Below, piece by piece: positions 49,654 through 58,381 of a DNA stretch of 64,000 nucleotides. The translations under genes were made by a program, and so were the position numbers. Under the pieces are notes generated by a model, which saw nothing but the letters and a program-made list of their open reading frames with translations, made no database searches and had not been told where the DNA came from. Numbering within the stretch: position 1 is the first letter of the stretch; each line of letters starts with the position of its first letter. The stretch spans positions 1 to 64,000 of the forward strand of contig NZ_AKJM01000107.1 in NCBI RefSeq assembly GCF_000282335.1, read 5' to 3'. This DNA comes from Pseudomonas sp. GM48. Its GTDB lineage: Bacteria > Pseudomonadota > Gammaproteobacteria > Pseudomonadales > Pseudomonadaceae.

Positions 49654-52637
49654 GGCAAGCTCGAAGCACGGGGCCTGAACGTTATCATCGGAATGTCGTT
49701 GCGAGTGGGCATGTCCGGGTGCCCCGTCCACTCCCTGTTCGGTTGGGTGAAGTGGTCCAGGGTGAAGTCCACATCGTCATACCTGAACAGCGCGGCAGTG
49801 CCGCGCTGCACGTGTTGTCCCAAATACGTTCGGGCTTCAGTGGGAGTTGCCATTGTTGCGACGGTTCCCATCCGCAAATTGACGTTTTCGATCGCGCTGG
49901 TCAGCGGGTTGAAAATAAACGTCAGAGAGGCGGTCAAGGTTGCCCCGGCGGTGCGCGTAGACCAGCCATATATGACCTCCCAGAAATTTGGCATGGATAG
50001 CCGATTGGTACCTGATGCGTAGGTTCCTGCGCGCAACGCATTGATAGTGACGATAGATGCCCCATCCAGACCTTCGACGACAGCACTGATGGCTACTCCG
50101 GCTAAAGGAGATAGTTCTGCTCGAATGGCGCCACCGCTAAACAGCAATGCCCCGTAGACACCTGTGCGCAGGGCCGTCGCAACACCGGACGGCGCGAGTG
50201 TGAGTCTGGGACCAAGCTCTGCGGAGACTCGTTGCCCGGTTTCCCTTGTCAGCCCCCCAGGCGCACTGGTAATGACGCTAATGGCTACAACATTCAATGT
50301 CCCAGGGTTGCTCAAATATGAATAGAGTGGAGCTGCTGCGCCCGCTGTTGCACCCAACAAACCGCCAATACCCGCCCCGACCCTCTGCGCGGTACGGCTG
50401 TTGCTGTAACGGGAGACGATATTGCTGCCTGCACCCATCCCCATCGAACCGCCGGCCAATGCCCCCACCACCGAACCTGCTACGGTCAAAGCGAGGTTGG
50501 AGCCGGGGTCTACGGCTTGACCGTCTGCATCGTCAGACGGTGTTGCCCATTGCGTCAGTGCTTGTGTCGCAAAATACCTGACAGTTCCACCCGCCAAGGC
50601 ACTCAGCCCGTCACGCGCAAGCGTTGCGCCAGCAGCGTTAAACACTTCACCGACAGTGATCAGCCCCTGAAAGTCCACGTGTCCAATCGGATTGCCATGC
50701 ACCATGGCAAACAGGTTCAAGCCATCGGCAACGCCTGCCGGGTCCGGATTCAACCACCGCTGACACCACGGCACGTAATAACGAAACCCGTAGTAATACA
50801 ACCCGGTGGCATCCCGTTCCTGCCCTGAATAGCGCAGTGTTTTGTAGTTGGCTTCCAGTTTGTTGCGCCCGGCCCACCAGCAGGTTCCGCCATAGGGGTA
50901 GTAACTTTCCCGGGAGATGAGCAAGGCCGCTTCGTCCAGCTCCAGGGCGCTGGAGCCCAAATGATCGGTAAAACCGTAGCGATGCTGGTTCTGGGGAATG
51001 CCGGCTGGCGGTTCAGTCTGCCAGTGCAGGATTTGCACCGTGCTGCGTCCGGCCTTGATCGTCACGACGTGGAGTGTCTCGTCGGCAGACGTGCGGACTT
51101 CCACTCCCGGCAAGTAACGGGTTTCGTGAGTGCGGGTCAATGTGCCGGTGTAGGCCTGACGGATTTTTCGCTGACGCTGGCCACTGCCGTCGTACACATA
51201 AAACTCGCAATCGTCCGGTTCATCTTCACGCACCACCTGATCGACCTGGCGCAGTTGGTTGCGCAGATCCCAAAGCAGAGTTTGCCCGGGTTGAAGCCCG
51301 GTACGGTTGCCATTGAGATCATGACCGATGGCAATTTCCTGTTCGTCGGGCAGTTCGCCATCGGGCTTTTCAGGAAGGCTGCGATTGCTGAGTCTGGCGA
51401 TAGCCGTGCGTTCGGTACGGCTGGCGCTGTCTGCCTGATGCTGCATGACCTTCAGGTTACCGGCTTCATCGTAGGTGTAGATACGCGTGTAATTTTCCAG
51501 TTGTCCGGGATCGGCGGCGGGCTGGAAATCCGGTAGCTGTGGTCCACCCGGCGCGTTGCGCAATTGCCGGCCACTGGCCTCGATCAGGCGGTAGAGGCTG
51601 TCGTAGCGGTAGCGATTGACTGGCTCGATGCGCTGGTTGCGGTGAAAGTGAGTCGCTTCAGCGCCGTCGGTGATGCAGGTGATATTGCCCACAGCGTCGT
51701 ATTCGTAAGTCAGATCTTGCAAGGCCGGTTGCCCTGTTACATGGGCTTTGAGGTGTTCCAGTCGGCCATCGTCGGGCCGATAAGTCGCCCATGAAATAAC
51801 GCCGTTTCCCGCACATTGTCGTTCTATCTGGCCGAAGGCGTTGTACTGAATGTCCCGGACCAGCGCCGTTTCCTCTGCCGGCCCGGCGAGTTTCAGACGA
51901 ACCTCACGCAGTTCGGCTGCACAGGTATGAAGGAATGTCTGCCGGTTGCCCAATGCATCGGTCTGGGTGACGGGCTCACCGGCGGCGTTGCAATGAAGGC
52001 GAGTGATGGCTGGCGCGTTCTCCAGCAAGGCGTCGCGTTCAGGCACTGACTCGGGCCAGTCCACCGGCCATTGCGGATCGGCGATAAAGGTGCGGCTTTG
52101 CTGTAACGGCGTAGCGTTCAGACTGAACTCGGTAAAGAGCAGGGTGCCGGCGCTGTCGTCGTGCCGAATCAACTGGCCGCGCAGGTTATGGCTGGTATCG
52201 GCGTCGTTATCGGCATAGGTGAAACGTGCGATGCAGCGTTCCGCTCCTTGCCACGCACGCTCGAACGTAGCGACCGGGCGGCGCTGAGGGTCATAGTCCA
52301 CGCGGCTCTGGCTGAGTTTCTGATCCCAGCCTTCAACACTTTGCCCGTGCGCGCCGGGCAACCCCAGGCGCCAACCGGCGTCACTGTTTTGCGAAAGCAC
52401 TACAGTGCCCGACAAACTGAAAATGTTGTGCTGATTGGCTGCCGTCTGACCGTCTTGATGCAAACGGAACAGGCGTGGATCACGAGTCAGAACAGCGCGA
52501 CCGGCGCGGTCATATTCCTGCTGAGTGATGCAAGGCTCCGGTGCCGACGCGTTCTCGCGACGGTGATACGCCAAACTGCGCACGCTCAGCCCGCGTGGGT
52601 CAAAGACCTGGATGGCCGGAGTGTTGGCGTGGGTCAT
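49650..52637 (-). CDS. TccC/RHS-repeat toxin-like protein with unique C-terminus
   Basis: 995 residues. The N-terminus (IQVFDPRGLSVRSLAYHRRENASAPEPCITQQEYDRAGRAVLTRDPRLF) and YD repeats (RYDSLYRLIEASGRQL, DHLGSSALELDEAALLISRESYYPYGGT) match the TccC cocoon of insecticidal Tc complexes. The RHS core ends in SGQERDATGLYYYGFRYYVPWCQRWLNPDPAGVADGLNLFAMVHGNPIGHVDFQG (D632, D655), the segment that self-cleaves in Tc toxins. The last ~337 residues (659-995) are Gly/Ala-rich with hydrophobic stretches and no recognised toxin motif. No TcA or TcB gene and no immunity gene is adjacent. Possible weak promoter at 52673-52702 (minus strand). Confidence 0.85.
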   Translation of the reverse strand: MTHANTPAIQVFDPRGLSVRSLAYHRRENASAPEPCITQQEYDRAGRAVLTRDPRLFRLHQDGQTAANQHNIFSLSGTVVLSQNSDAGWRLGLPGAHGQSVEGWDQKLSQSRVDYDPQRRPVATFERAWQGAERCIARFTYADNDADTSHNLRGQLIRHDDSAGTLLFTEFSLNATPLQQSRTFIADPQWPVDWPESVPERDALLENAPAITRLHCNAAGEPVTQTDALGNRQTFLHTCAAELREVRLKLAGPAEETALVRDIQYNAFGQIERQCAGNGVISWATYRPDDGRLEHLKAHVTGQPALQDLTYEYDAVGNITCITDGAEATHFHRNQRIEPVNRYRYDSLYRLIEASGRQLRNAPGGPQLPDFQPAADPGQLENYTRIYTYDEAGNLKVMQHQADSASRTERTAIARLSNRSLPEKPDGELPDEQEIAIGHDLNGNRTGLQPGQTLLWDLRNQLRQVDQVVREDEPDDCEFYVYDGSGQRQRKIRQAYTGTLTRTHETRYLPGVEVRTSADETLHVVTIKAGRSTVQILHWQTEPPAGIPQNQHRYGFTDHLGSSALELDEAALLISRESYYPYGGTCWWAGRNKLEANYKTLRYSGQERDATGLYYYGFRYYVPWCQRWLNPDPAGVADGLNLFAMVHGNPIGHVDFQGLITVGEVFNAAGATLARDGLSALAGGTVRYFATQALTQWATPSDDADGQAVDPGSNLALTVAGSVVGALAGGSMGMGAGSNIVSRYSNSRTAQRVGAGIGGLLGATAGAAAPLYSYLSNPGTLNVVAISVITSAPGGLTRETGQRVSAELGPRLTLAPSGVATALRTGVYGALLFSGGAIRAELSPLAGVAISAVVEGLDGASIVTINALRAGTYASGTNRLSMPNFWEVIYGWSTRTAGATLTASLTFIFNPLTSAIENVNLRMGTVATMATPTEARTYLGQHVQRGTAALFRYDDVDFTLDHFTQPNREWTGHPDMPTRNDIPMITFRPRASSLP

Positions 52638-52842
52638 CGTGAGATTGCCTGTGACTGGGTGGAACAGTCCTTCTTATCTGCTTGATACCGGTTGGCGGTC
52701 AACTGTCAGAAATAACAGGCGGTGTCCGCAGTGGCGTCATTGCCACGGCGGGTGTGTCATCATTCCTGGCAGTTACGGTCATTGCTGCAGGACGCGGTCT
52801 TGCGGACAATCAACACCTGTTTTCGCTCATGGATTTGCAGGT

Positions 52843-53649
52843 ATGTCGCAACAGATTTTTTTCGCCCACGCCAATGGTTTTCCTTCGGGGACCTACGGCA
52901 AGTTATTTGCGGCGCTGGCACCCGAATATCAGGTGACGCATCTGGAGCAGCACGCCCACGACCCGCGTTTCCCGGCTGATGACAACTGGTACAACCTGGT
53001 GGACGAGTTGATCCATCACCTGCAACGGCAGGCCGAACCCGTGTGGGGCGTCGGTCATTCCTTCGGTGGCGTGTTGCACCTGCATGCGGCCTTGCGCTGC
53101 CCCGAGTTGTATCGCGGCGTGGTGATGCTCGACTCGCCGGTGCTGACCCGAACCGATCGATGGGTCATCCGTGCGGCCAAGCGCTTTGGTTTCATCGACC
53201 GCCTGACCCCGGCCGGCCGAACCCTCGGTCGTCGTGAAGAATTCGCCGACCTGGAAAGCGCCCGCAAGTATTTCGCCGGTAAGACCCTGTTTCGCGGTTT
53301 CGACCCGGAATGCTTCGATGCCTACCTGCAACATGGCTTGCACCAGGATGGCGACAAGCTGCGCCTGCGTTTCGACCCGGCCACGGAAATCAGCATCTAC
53401 CGCGGCGTGCCGCACACCAGCCCGGGCAGCACCCGGCAGTTGAAAGTGCCGCTGGCGGTGGTTCGCGGGCACAACAGCCGCGTGGTCATGCGCCATCACG
53501 CCAGTTCGGTCGACCGCCTGCCGCTGGGCGAGTCGTTGACCATGCCCGGTGGCCACATGTTTCCGCTTGAGCGTCCCCTTGATACCGCAGAAATGCTCAA
53601 AGGCCTGTTCAACCGCTGGGACGGCCGTCGACAACAGGATTGCGCATGA
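52843..53649 (+). CDS. Alpha/beta hydrolase
   Basis: 268 residues. Alpha/beta-hydrolase fold with oxyanion-type HANGFPSGTY near the N-terminus, nucleophile Ser in VWGVGHSFGGVLHLHAALR, acid in the VVMLDSPVL strand or later, and His in MPGGHMFPLERP. The frame is open from 52612, but ATG at 52843 after CAGG is favoured. First of two overlapping hydrolase genes (next ATG lies within the ATGA). The pair is also present in P. aeruginosa (PA1621-PA1622). Substrate unknown. Confidence 0.85.
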   Translation: MSQQIFFAHANGFPSGTYGKLFAALAPEYQVTHLEQHAHDPRFPADDNWYNLVDELIHHLQRQAEPVWGVGHSFGGVLHLHAALRCPELYRGVVMLDSPVLTRTDRWVIRAAKRFGFIDRLTPAGRTLGRREEFADLESARKYFAGKTLFRGFDPECFDAYLQHGLHQDGDKLRLRFDPATEISIYRGVPHTSPGSTRQLKVPLAVVRGHNSRVVMRHHASSVDRLPLGESLTMPGGHMFPLERPLDTAEMLKGLFNRWDGRRQQDCA

Positions 53650-54500
53650 GCCACGTCGTCGAAGAAGTCCGCCTGAGTCTGCCGCACATCGAACTGGCGG
53701 CGCACCTGTTCGGTCCTGAAGACGGTTTGCCGGTGATTGCCCTGCATGGCTGGCTGGACAACGCCAACAGTTTTGCCCGCCTGGCACCCAAACTCAAAGG
53801 CCTGCGCATCATCGCGCTGGACATGGCCGGTCACGGTCATTCCGGGCACCGCCCGCCGGGAGCCGGTTACGCCATGTGGGACTATGCCCACGATGTGCTG
53901 CAGGTCGCCGAACAGCTTGGACTGAAGAAATTTGCGCTGATGGGGCATTCCATGGGCGCCATCGCTTCGCTGATCATCGCCGGGTCGATGCCCGAGCGGG
54001 TCACCCACCTGGCGTTGATCGACGGCATCATTCCTCCTACAGACAAAGGTGAAAACGCTGCCGAGCGCATGGGCATGGCCCTGCAAGCGCAACTGGATCT
54101 GCGGGAAAAGCGCAAACCGGTCTACGACACCCTCGACCGTGCCATCGAAGCGCGCATGAAGGGCCTGGTGGCGGTCAGCCGCGAGGCCGCTGAACTGCTG
54201 GCGCAGCGTGGCCTGATGCCGGTATCGGGCGGTTATACCTGGCGCACCGACAATCGCCTCACGCTGCCATCGCCGCTGCGTCTTACAACCGAACAGGCAA
54301 TGGCCTTCGTCCAGCGGGTCAAATGTCCTGCAACACTGGTGGTCGCTGCTGACGGCATGCTCGCCAAGCACCCGGAATTGCTCGAGCGTCTACCCTTTAG
54401 CCGGGAACAGCTGCCAGGCGGCCACCATTTGCACCTGAATGACGAGTCCGGTGCCGATCTTGTCGCAGACTGTTTCAATCGGTTCTTCGCCATTCCTTGA
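53646..54500 (+). CDS. Alpha/beta hydrolase
   Basis: 284 residues. Classic fold: GLPVIALHGWLDNANSFARLAPKLKGLRIIALDMAGHGHSGH, nucleophile elbow GHSMGA (FALMGHSMGAIASLIIAGSMP) and C-terminal His in LPGGHHLHLND. Overlaps the preceding hydrolase by 4 bp (ATGA), so co-translated. Substrate unknown; the sequence suggests a serine ester or epoxide/haloalkane-type hydrolase but no specific activity can be claimed. Confidence 0.87.
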   Translation: MSHVVEEVRLSLPHIELAAHLFGPEDGLPVIALHGWLDNANSFARLAPKLKGLRIIALDMAGHGHSGHRPPGAGYAMWDYAHDVLQVAEQLGLKKFALMGHSMGAIASLIIAGSMPERVTHLALIDGIIPPTDKGENAAERMGMALQAQLDLREKRKPVYDTLDRAIEARMKGLVAVSREAAELLAQRGLMPVSGGYTWRTDNRLTLPSPLRLTTEQAMAFVQRVKCPATLVVAADGMLAKHPELLERLPFSREQLPGGHHLHLNDESGADLVADCFNRFFAIP

Positions 54501-54550
54501 CTTGCGTCTGGCAACTGTCGAGGCTTGGCGGGTTGAAATGGGAGACAACC

Positions 54551-55210
54551 ATGATAGATCTCTACACCGCTGCGACCCCGAATGGCCACAAGGTCTCTAT
54601 CGTGCTCGAGGAACTCGGCCTGCCCTACACGGTGCATGCCTTGAGTTTCGACAAAAAGGAGCAGAAGTCCGCGGACTTCCTCAAGATCAACCCCAATGGC
54701 CGGATTCCGGCGATTGTCGACCGTGCCAACGGCGATTTCGCTGTGTTCGAGTCCGGCGCCATCCTGATTTACCTCGCTGAACAAACCGGCAAACTGATGC
54801 CTTGCGACCCGAAGGGCCGTTCGGTGGTATTGCAGTGGCTGATGTTCCAGATGGGGGGTATCGGCCCGATGCAGGGCCAGGCCAACGTGTTCTTCCGCTA
54901 CTTTCCGGAAAAGCTCCAGGGCGCCATCGACCGCTATCAGCATGAAACCCGTCGTCTCTACGAAGTACTCGACACGCGTTTGCAAAGCGTGGAATTCCTC
55001 GCTGGCGAGTACAGCATCGCCGACATCGCAACCTTTCCGTGGGTGCGCGGTTACGAGTGGTCGGGTGTCTCGGTGGAGGGCTTGACGGCATTGCAACGCT
55101 GGATGGCAACCATGGAGGCCCGGCCGGCGGTGCAGCGTGGACTGCAGATACCGCAACGCGCCGATGAAGCCAGTGTCATCAAGGGTGCCCAGGCCATGCT
55201 GATCCGATGA
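54551..55210 (+). CDS. Glutathione S-transferase family protein (YfcG-like)
   Basis: 219 residues. N-terminal thioredoxin-like domain (MIDLYTAATPNGHKVSIVLEELGLPYTVHAL, INPNGRIPAIVDRANGDFAVFESGAILIYLAE) with the GSH-binding cis-Pro and ES, and a C-terminal helical domain (LAGEYSIADIATFPWVRGYEW). The N-terminal T/N in TAATPNGHK matches YfcG/YghU disulfide-bond oxidoreductases. GGAGA precedes the ATG. Ends in an ATGA overlap with the DUF4892 gene. Confidence 0.9.
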   Translation: MIDLYTAATPNGHKVSIVLEELGLPYTVHALSFDKKEQKSADFLKINPNGRIPAIVDRANGDFAVFESGAILIYLAEQTGKLMPCDPKGRSVVLQWLMFQMGGIGPMQGQANVFFRYFPEKLQGAIDRYQHETRRLYEVLDTRLQSVEFLAGEYSIADIATFPWVRGYEWSGVSVEGLTALQRWMATMEARPAVQRGLQIPQRADEASVIKGAQAMLIR

Positions 55211-56025
55211 GTCTATCCATGCGTTCATTCAGTTTGCTGGTGCTGTGCAGTTTCAGTCCCTTGTTGTTCGCCGCCGATCTTCCGGGCAGTCAGGACCTGC
55301 CGATAGTGCCGCGTATGGCTGACGCCCAGATTGTCGACTATCGCCCCGCCGCCGAACTGGAGCGGATCTACCCGTTGGGCTCGATCCGCAAGATCAGTGG
55401 CCAGTTACGTTTTGACGGTCAGGTCAGTGCCCGCGGCAACGTCACTTCGGTGACCTACGAGTTGCCACCGGAGCATTCGTCCATCGAGGCGTTCACCGCT
55501 GCCCGCGAGGCTTTGCAAAAACAGGACGCCGGGTTGCTCTTTTGGTGCCAGGCGCGCGATTGCGGCGAAAGCAGCCTCTGGGCCAATCAAGTCTTCGGCA
55601 ACGCCAAGCTGTACGGCGCCGACGATCAACAAGCCTATTTGCTGCTGCGACTTGCCGCTCCTCGGGACAACACCCTCGTCGCGCTGTACAGCATCACCCG
55701 GGGTAATCGCAAAGCCTATCTGCATGTCGAACAGTTCGAAGCTTCGGCACCGCTGGGCGAGTTGTTGCCGACCTCCGCGACCTTGCTGCGTGAACTCAGG
55801 AGCACCGGTGAGCTCGACTTCTCCGCGTTGAGCGACGCACCTGACGAGACCTGGCTACGCCTGATTTCTCGCGGACTGAATCTCGACACCACTTTGCGGG
55901 TCAGTATTTCCGGAGCGAATGCCGAAGCCTGGCGTCAGGCACTGATTGGCCAAGGCGTGCGTGCTGCGCGGATGGAAACCGGAAGTGCCGGAGGCTCTGG
56001 TCTGCACATCGAGCTATTGCGGTAG
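55207..56025 (+). CDS. DUF4892 exported protein
   Basis: 272 residues. Signal peptide (MRSFSLLVLCSFSPLLFAADLPG), so periplasmic or surface. The body matches DUF4892: DAQIVDYRPAAELERIYPLGSIRKISGQLRFDGQVSARGNVTSVTYELPPEHSSIEAFTAAREAL, LLFWCQARDCGESSLWANQVFGNAKLYG. The ATG at 55207 lies in the ATGA overlap; an internal ATG (MRSFS) at about 55219 gives a cleaner signal peptide. Function unknown. Confidence 0.85.
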   Translation: MSLSMRSFSLLVLCSFSPLLFAADLPGSQDLPIVPRMADAQIVDYRPAAELERIYPLGSIRKISGQLRFDGQVSARGNVTSVTYELPPEHSSIEAFTAAREALQKQDAGLLFWCQARDCGESSLWANQVFGNAKLYGADDQQAYLLLRLAAPRDNTLVALYSITRGNRKAYLHVEQFEASAPLGELLPTSATLLRELRSTGELDFSALSDAPDETWLRLISRGLNLDTTLRVSISGANAEAWRQALIGQGVRAARMETGSAGGSGLHIELLR

Positions 56026-56094
56026 GCTGTACCGGGCGAGCGCGTACGCCGTGTTCGCCTACTCTTTTGCTGACTGACTTTTTCGAGACTTTAG

Positions 56095-57150
56095 ATGATC
56101 AATAACGATCGCCTGTTGGTGCAGATCCTGCTCGTGGTGCTGTTCGGCGCGAGCTTCTGGGTGATGGCGCCGTTCTGGTCGGCGTTGTTCTGGGGCGCAG
56201 TCCTGGCCTTTGCCAGTTGGCCGCTGATGCGCTTGTTGACCCGTTGGCTCAATGGCCGTGAGTCGCTGGCGGCGGCATTGCTGACGGTGGGCTGGATGGT
56301 GCTGGTAGCGGCACCGCTGGTGTGGCTGGGCTTCAACCTTGCCGACCATGTTCGCGATGCCACGGCGTTCATCAAGGATGCGCAGGTCGAGGGTCTACCC
56401 GAGGCGCCAGCCTGGCTGGGCTCGATTCCCCTGGTGGGCGAGCGGCTGGTCGGGCTCTGGAACAGCATTGATGAGCACGGCGCAGCGATGATGGTATCGC
56501 TCAAGCCTTATCTGGGGCAGGTGGGTAACTGGTTGCTGGCGCGCAGCGCGCAGATCGGTGGCGGTATTCTCGAACTGACCCTGAGCATCCTCTTCGTGTT
56601 CTTTTTCTATCGTGACGGGCCGCGCCTGGCGGCGTTTGTGCACACATTGCTGGAGCGGCTGATCGGTCAACGGGCCGGCTACTACATTGAACTGGTCGCG
56701 GGCACGGTACAGCGGGTGGTTAACGGTGTGATCGGCACCGCGGCAGCCCAGGCGATCCTGGCGCTGATCGGGTTCCTGATTGCCGGCGTACCGGGTGCGT
56801 TGGTGCTCGGCATCGTGACGTTCATGCTCAGCCTGATTCCGATGGGGCCACCGCTGGTATGGATTCCGGCAACCGCGTGGCTGGCCTGGAAAGGCGAGTA
56901 CGGGCTGGCCATATTTCTCGGGATCTGGGGCACATTCATCATCAGCGGTGTCGACAACGTGCTTAAACCGTACCTGATCAGCCGGGGCGGTAATCTGCCG
57001 CTGGTCATTGTGCTGCTTGGGGTGTTTGGCGGGTTGATTGCCTTTGGCTTTATCGGCCTGTTCATCGGCCCGACGTTGCTGGCGGTGGCCTACAGCCTGT
57101 TGACCGACTGGAGCAAGACTCAAGGACGTGTCGAAGATCGCCGGCCCTGA
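56095..57150 (+). CDS. AI-2E family transporter (YdiK/PerM-like)
   Basis: 351-residue inner-membrane protein of the AI-2E transporter (UPF0118) family, with about eight hydrophobic segments (LVQILLVVLFGASFWVMAPFWSALFWGAVLAFASWPLM, ALLTVGWMVLVAAPLVWLGF, LTLSILFVFFFYRDGP, AAQAILALIGFLIAGVPGALVLGIVTFMLSLIPMGPPLVWIPA, LPLVIVLLGVFGGLIAFGFIGLFIGPTLLAVAYSL). The last segment carries the GPTLLA motif of the family. Family members are putative permeases; the substrate here is unknown. Stands 69 bp after the DUF4892 gene. Confidence 0.9.
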   Translation: MINNDRLLVQILLVVLFGASFWVMAPFWSALFWGAVLAFASWPLMRLLTRWLNGRESLAAALLTVGWMVLVAAPLVWLGFNLADHVRDATAFIKDAQVEGLPEAPAWLGSIPLVGERLVGLWNSIDEHGAAMMVSLKPYLGQVGNWLLARSAQIGGGILELTLSILFVFFFYRDGPRLAAFVHTLLERLIGQRAGYYIELVAGTVQRVVNGVIGTAAAQAILALIGFLIAGVPGALVLGIVTFMLSLIPMGPPLVWIPATAWLAWKGEYGLAIFLGIWGTFIISGVDNVLKPYLISRGGNLPLVIVLLGVFGGLIAFGFIGLFIGPTLLAVAYSLLTDWSKTQGRVEDRRP

Positions 57151-57168
57151 GATCTGTATTCAGTTTAG

Positions 57169-57315
57169 GGCCTCTTCGCGAGCAAGCCCGCTCCCACACT
57201 GGTTTTGTGATCGACACAGATCAATGTGGGAGCGGGCTTGCTCGCGAATGCGGTGGATCAGTCAATAAATATGTCGACTGACACGCCCTCTTCGCGAGCA
57301 AGCCCGCTCCCACAA
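57169..57315. repeat. Three A-type REP copies in alternating orientation
   Basis: Copies at about 57174-57198 (minus), 57223-57247 (plus) and 57290-57314 (minus). The first two form one REPIN, the last two another, sharing the middle copy. This is a minimal REP tandem cluster. Confidence 0.9.
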
Positions 57316-57331
57316 AGGGTCGGCAATGCGT

Positions 57332-58381
57332 TCAGGTGCGCGGCAGGTAGATGACCGCCGTCAGGCCGCCACCCGGCGTCTCTTCCAGAGTCAACTGTCC
57401 GCCCATTCGTTGCGCCGCCTCGCGGGCGATGGTCATGCCCAGGCCAACGCCGCCGGAATTGCGATTGCGCGAGCCTTCAAGGCGAAAGAAGGGTTCGAAC
57501 ACCGCTTCGCGTTGTTCTGCGGCGATACCCGGGCCGTGGTCGATGACCCGAATCACCAGGTGTTCACGATGGTCTTCCAGGGTGATCAGCGCCTGGCCGG
57601 CGTAGCGCAAGGCATTGTCCATCAGGTTGTTGACGCAAGAGCGCAGGGCCATCGGCTGCACTTGCAGAGGGGCACAGTGACCGCTGGCCTGGACGTTTGC
57701 GCCCTGGTCCTGGGCATTTTCGCTCAGGGACTCTACCAACGCCTGCACGTCCATCCACTGTAGGGCTTCGCTGGTGCGCTGTTCATGCAGATAGGTGAGG
57801 GTGGCGTCGAGCATGCTGATCATGTCGTCGAGGTCTTGCCGCATCTGGCCTTGCAGCTTGTCGTCGTCGATTTTTTCCAGCCGCAGCTTGAGCCTCGACA
57901 GCGGCGTGCGCAGGTCGTGGGACACCGCGCCGAGCATGCGCGAGCGCTGCTTGACCTGTTCAAGGATGCGCCGCTGCATTTTGTTGAATGTGTGCGCCGC
58001 TAACCGCGCTTCCCGTGGCCCCGACTCTTCCAGTGGCGGACTGTCGAGGTTTTCGCTCAGGCGCTCGGCCGCGTCGCTCAGGCGCTGGATCGGCCGGCTC
58101 AGCAGTTTGGCACCGTACCAGGCGGCAATGATCAGCGAGACCAATTGAAACGTCAGGGGCACCAAGGGGCCGCCGAACCACGGCCGTGGCGGCCGTTTTT
58201 CGAAGCGTGGATCAAGCGGTGGGCGTGGCCCATCAAGGCCTTCAGAAAACTCCGGTGGAGGTGGCGGTGGCGGCGGGCCGTAATGGTGAAACCAGGCAAA
58301 GGCCAGCAGGTGCGCGAGGATAATCGCCAGCAACAGCACGCCGAACAGGCGGCCGAACAGGGTATCGAAGCGCCCGCGCAT
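57332..58381 (-). CDS. Sensor histidine kinase (EnvZ-like) with a proline-rich periplasmic loop
   Basis: 349 residues. Helix 1 (FGVLLLAIILAHLLAFAWFH), then a very short periplasmic loop of about 50 residues with eight consecutive prolines (GPPPPPPPPEF) and PPRP/PPLD repeats. Helix 2 (LTFQLVSLIIAAWYGAKLL), HAMP, HisKA H155 (VSHDLRTPLSRLKLRLEKID) and HATPase (NLMDNALRY, DHGPGIAAE, GVGLGMTIAREAAQRMGG) follow. It starts at the last base of the regulator gene (58381). The polyproline run will probably need elongation factor P to be translated well. Confidence 0.88.
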   Translation of the reverse strand: MRGRFDTLFGRLFGVLLLAIILAHLLAFAWFHHYGPPPPPPPPEFSEGLDGPRPPLDPRFEKRPPRPWFGGPLVPLTFQLVSLIIAAWYGAKLLSRPIQRLSDAAERLSENLDSPPLEESGPREARLAAHTFNKMQRRILEQVKQRSRMLGAVSHDLRTPLSRLKLRLEKIDDDKLQGQMRQDLDDMISMLDATLTYLHEQRTSEALQWMDVQALVESLSENAQDQGANVQASGHCAPLQVQPMALRSCVNNLMDNALRYAGQALITLEDHREHLVIRVIDHGPGIAAEQREAVFEPFFRLEGSRNRNSGGVGLGMTIAREAAQRMGGQLTLEETPGGGLTAVIYLPRT

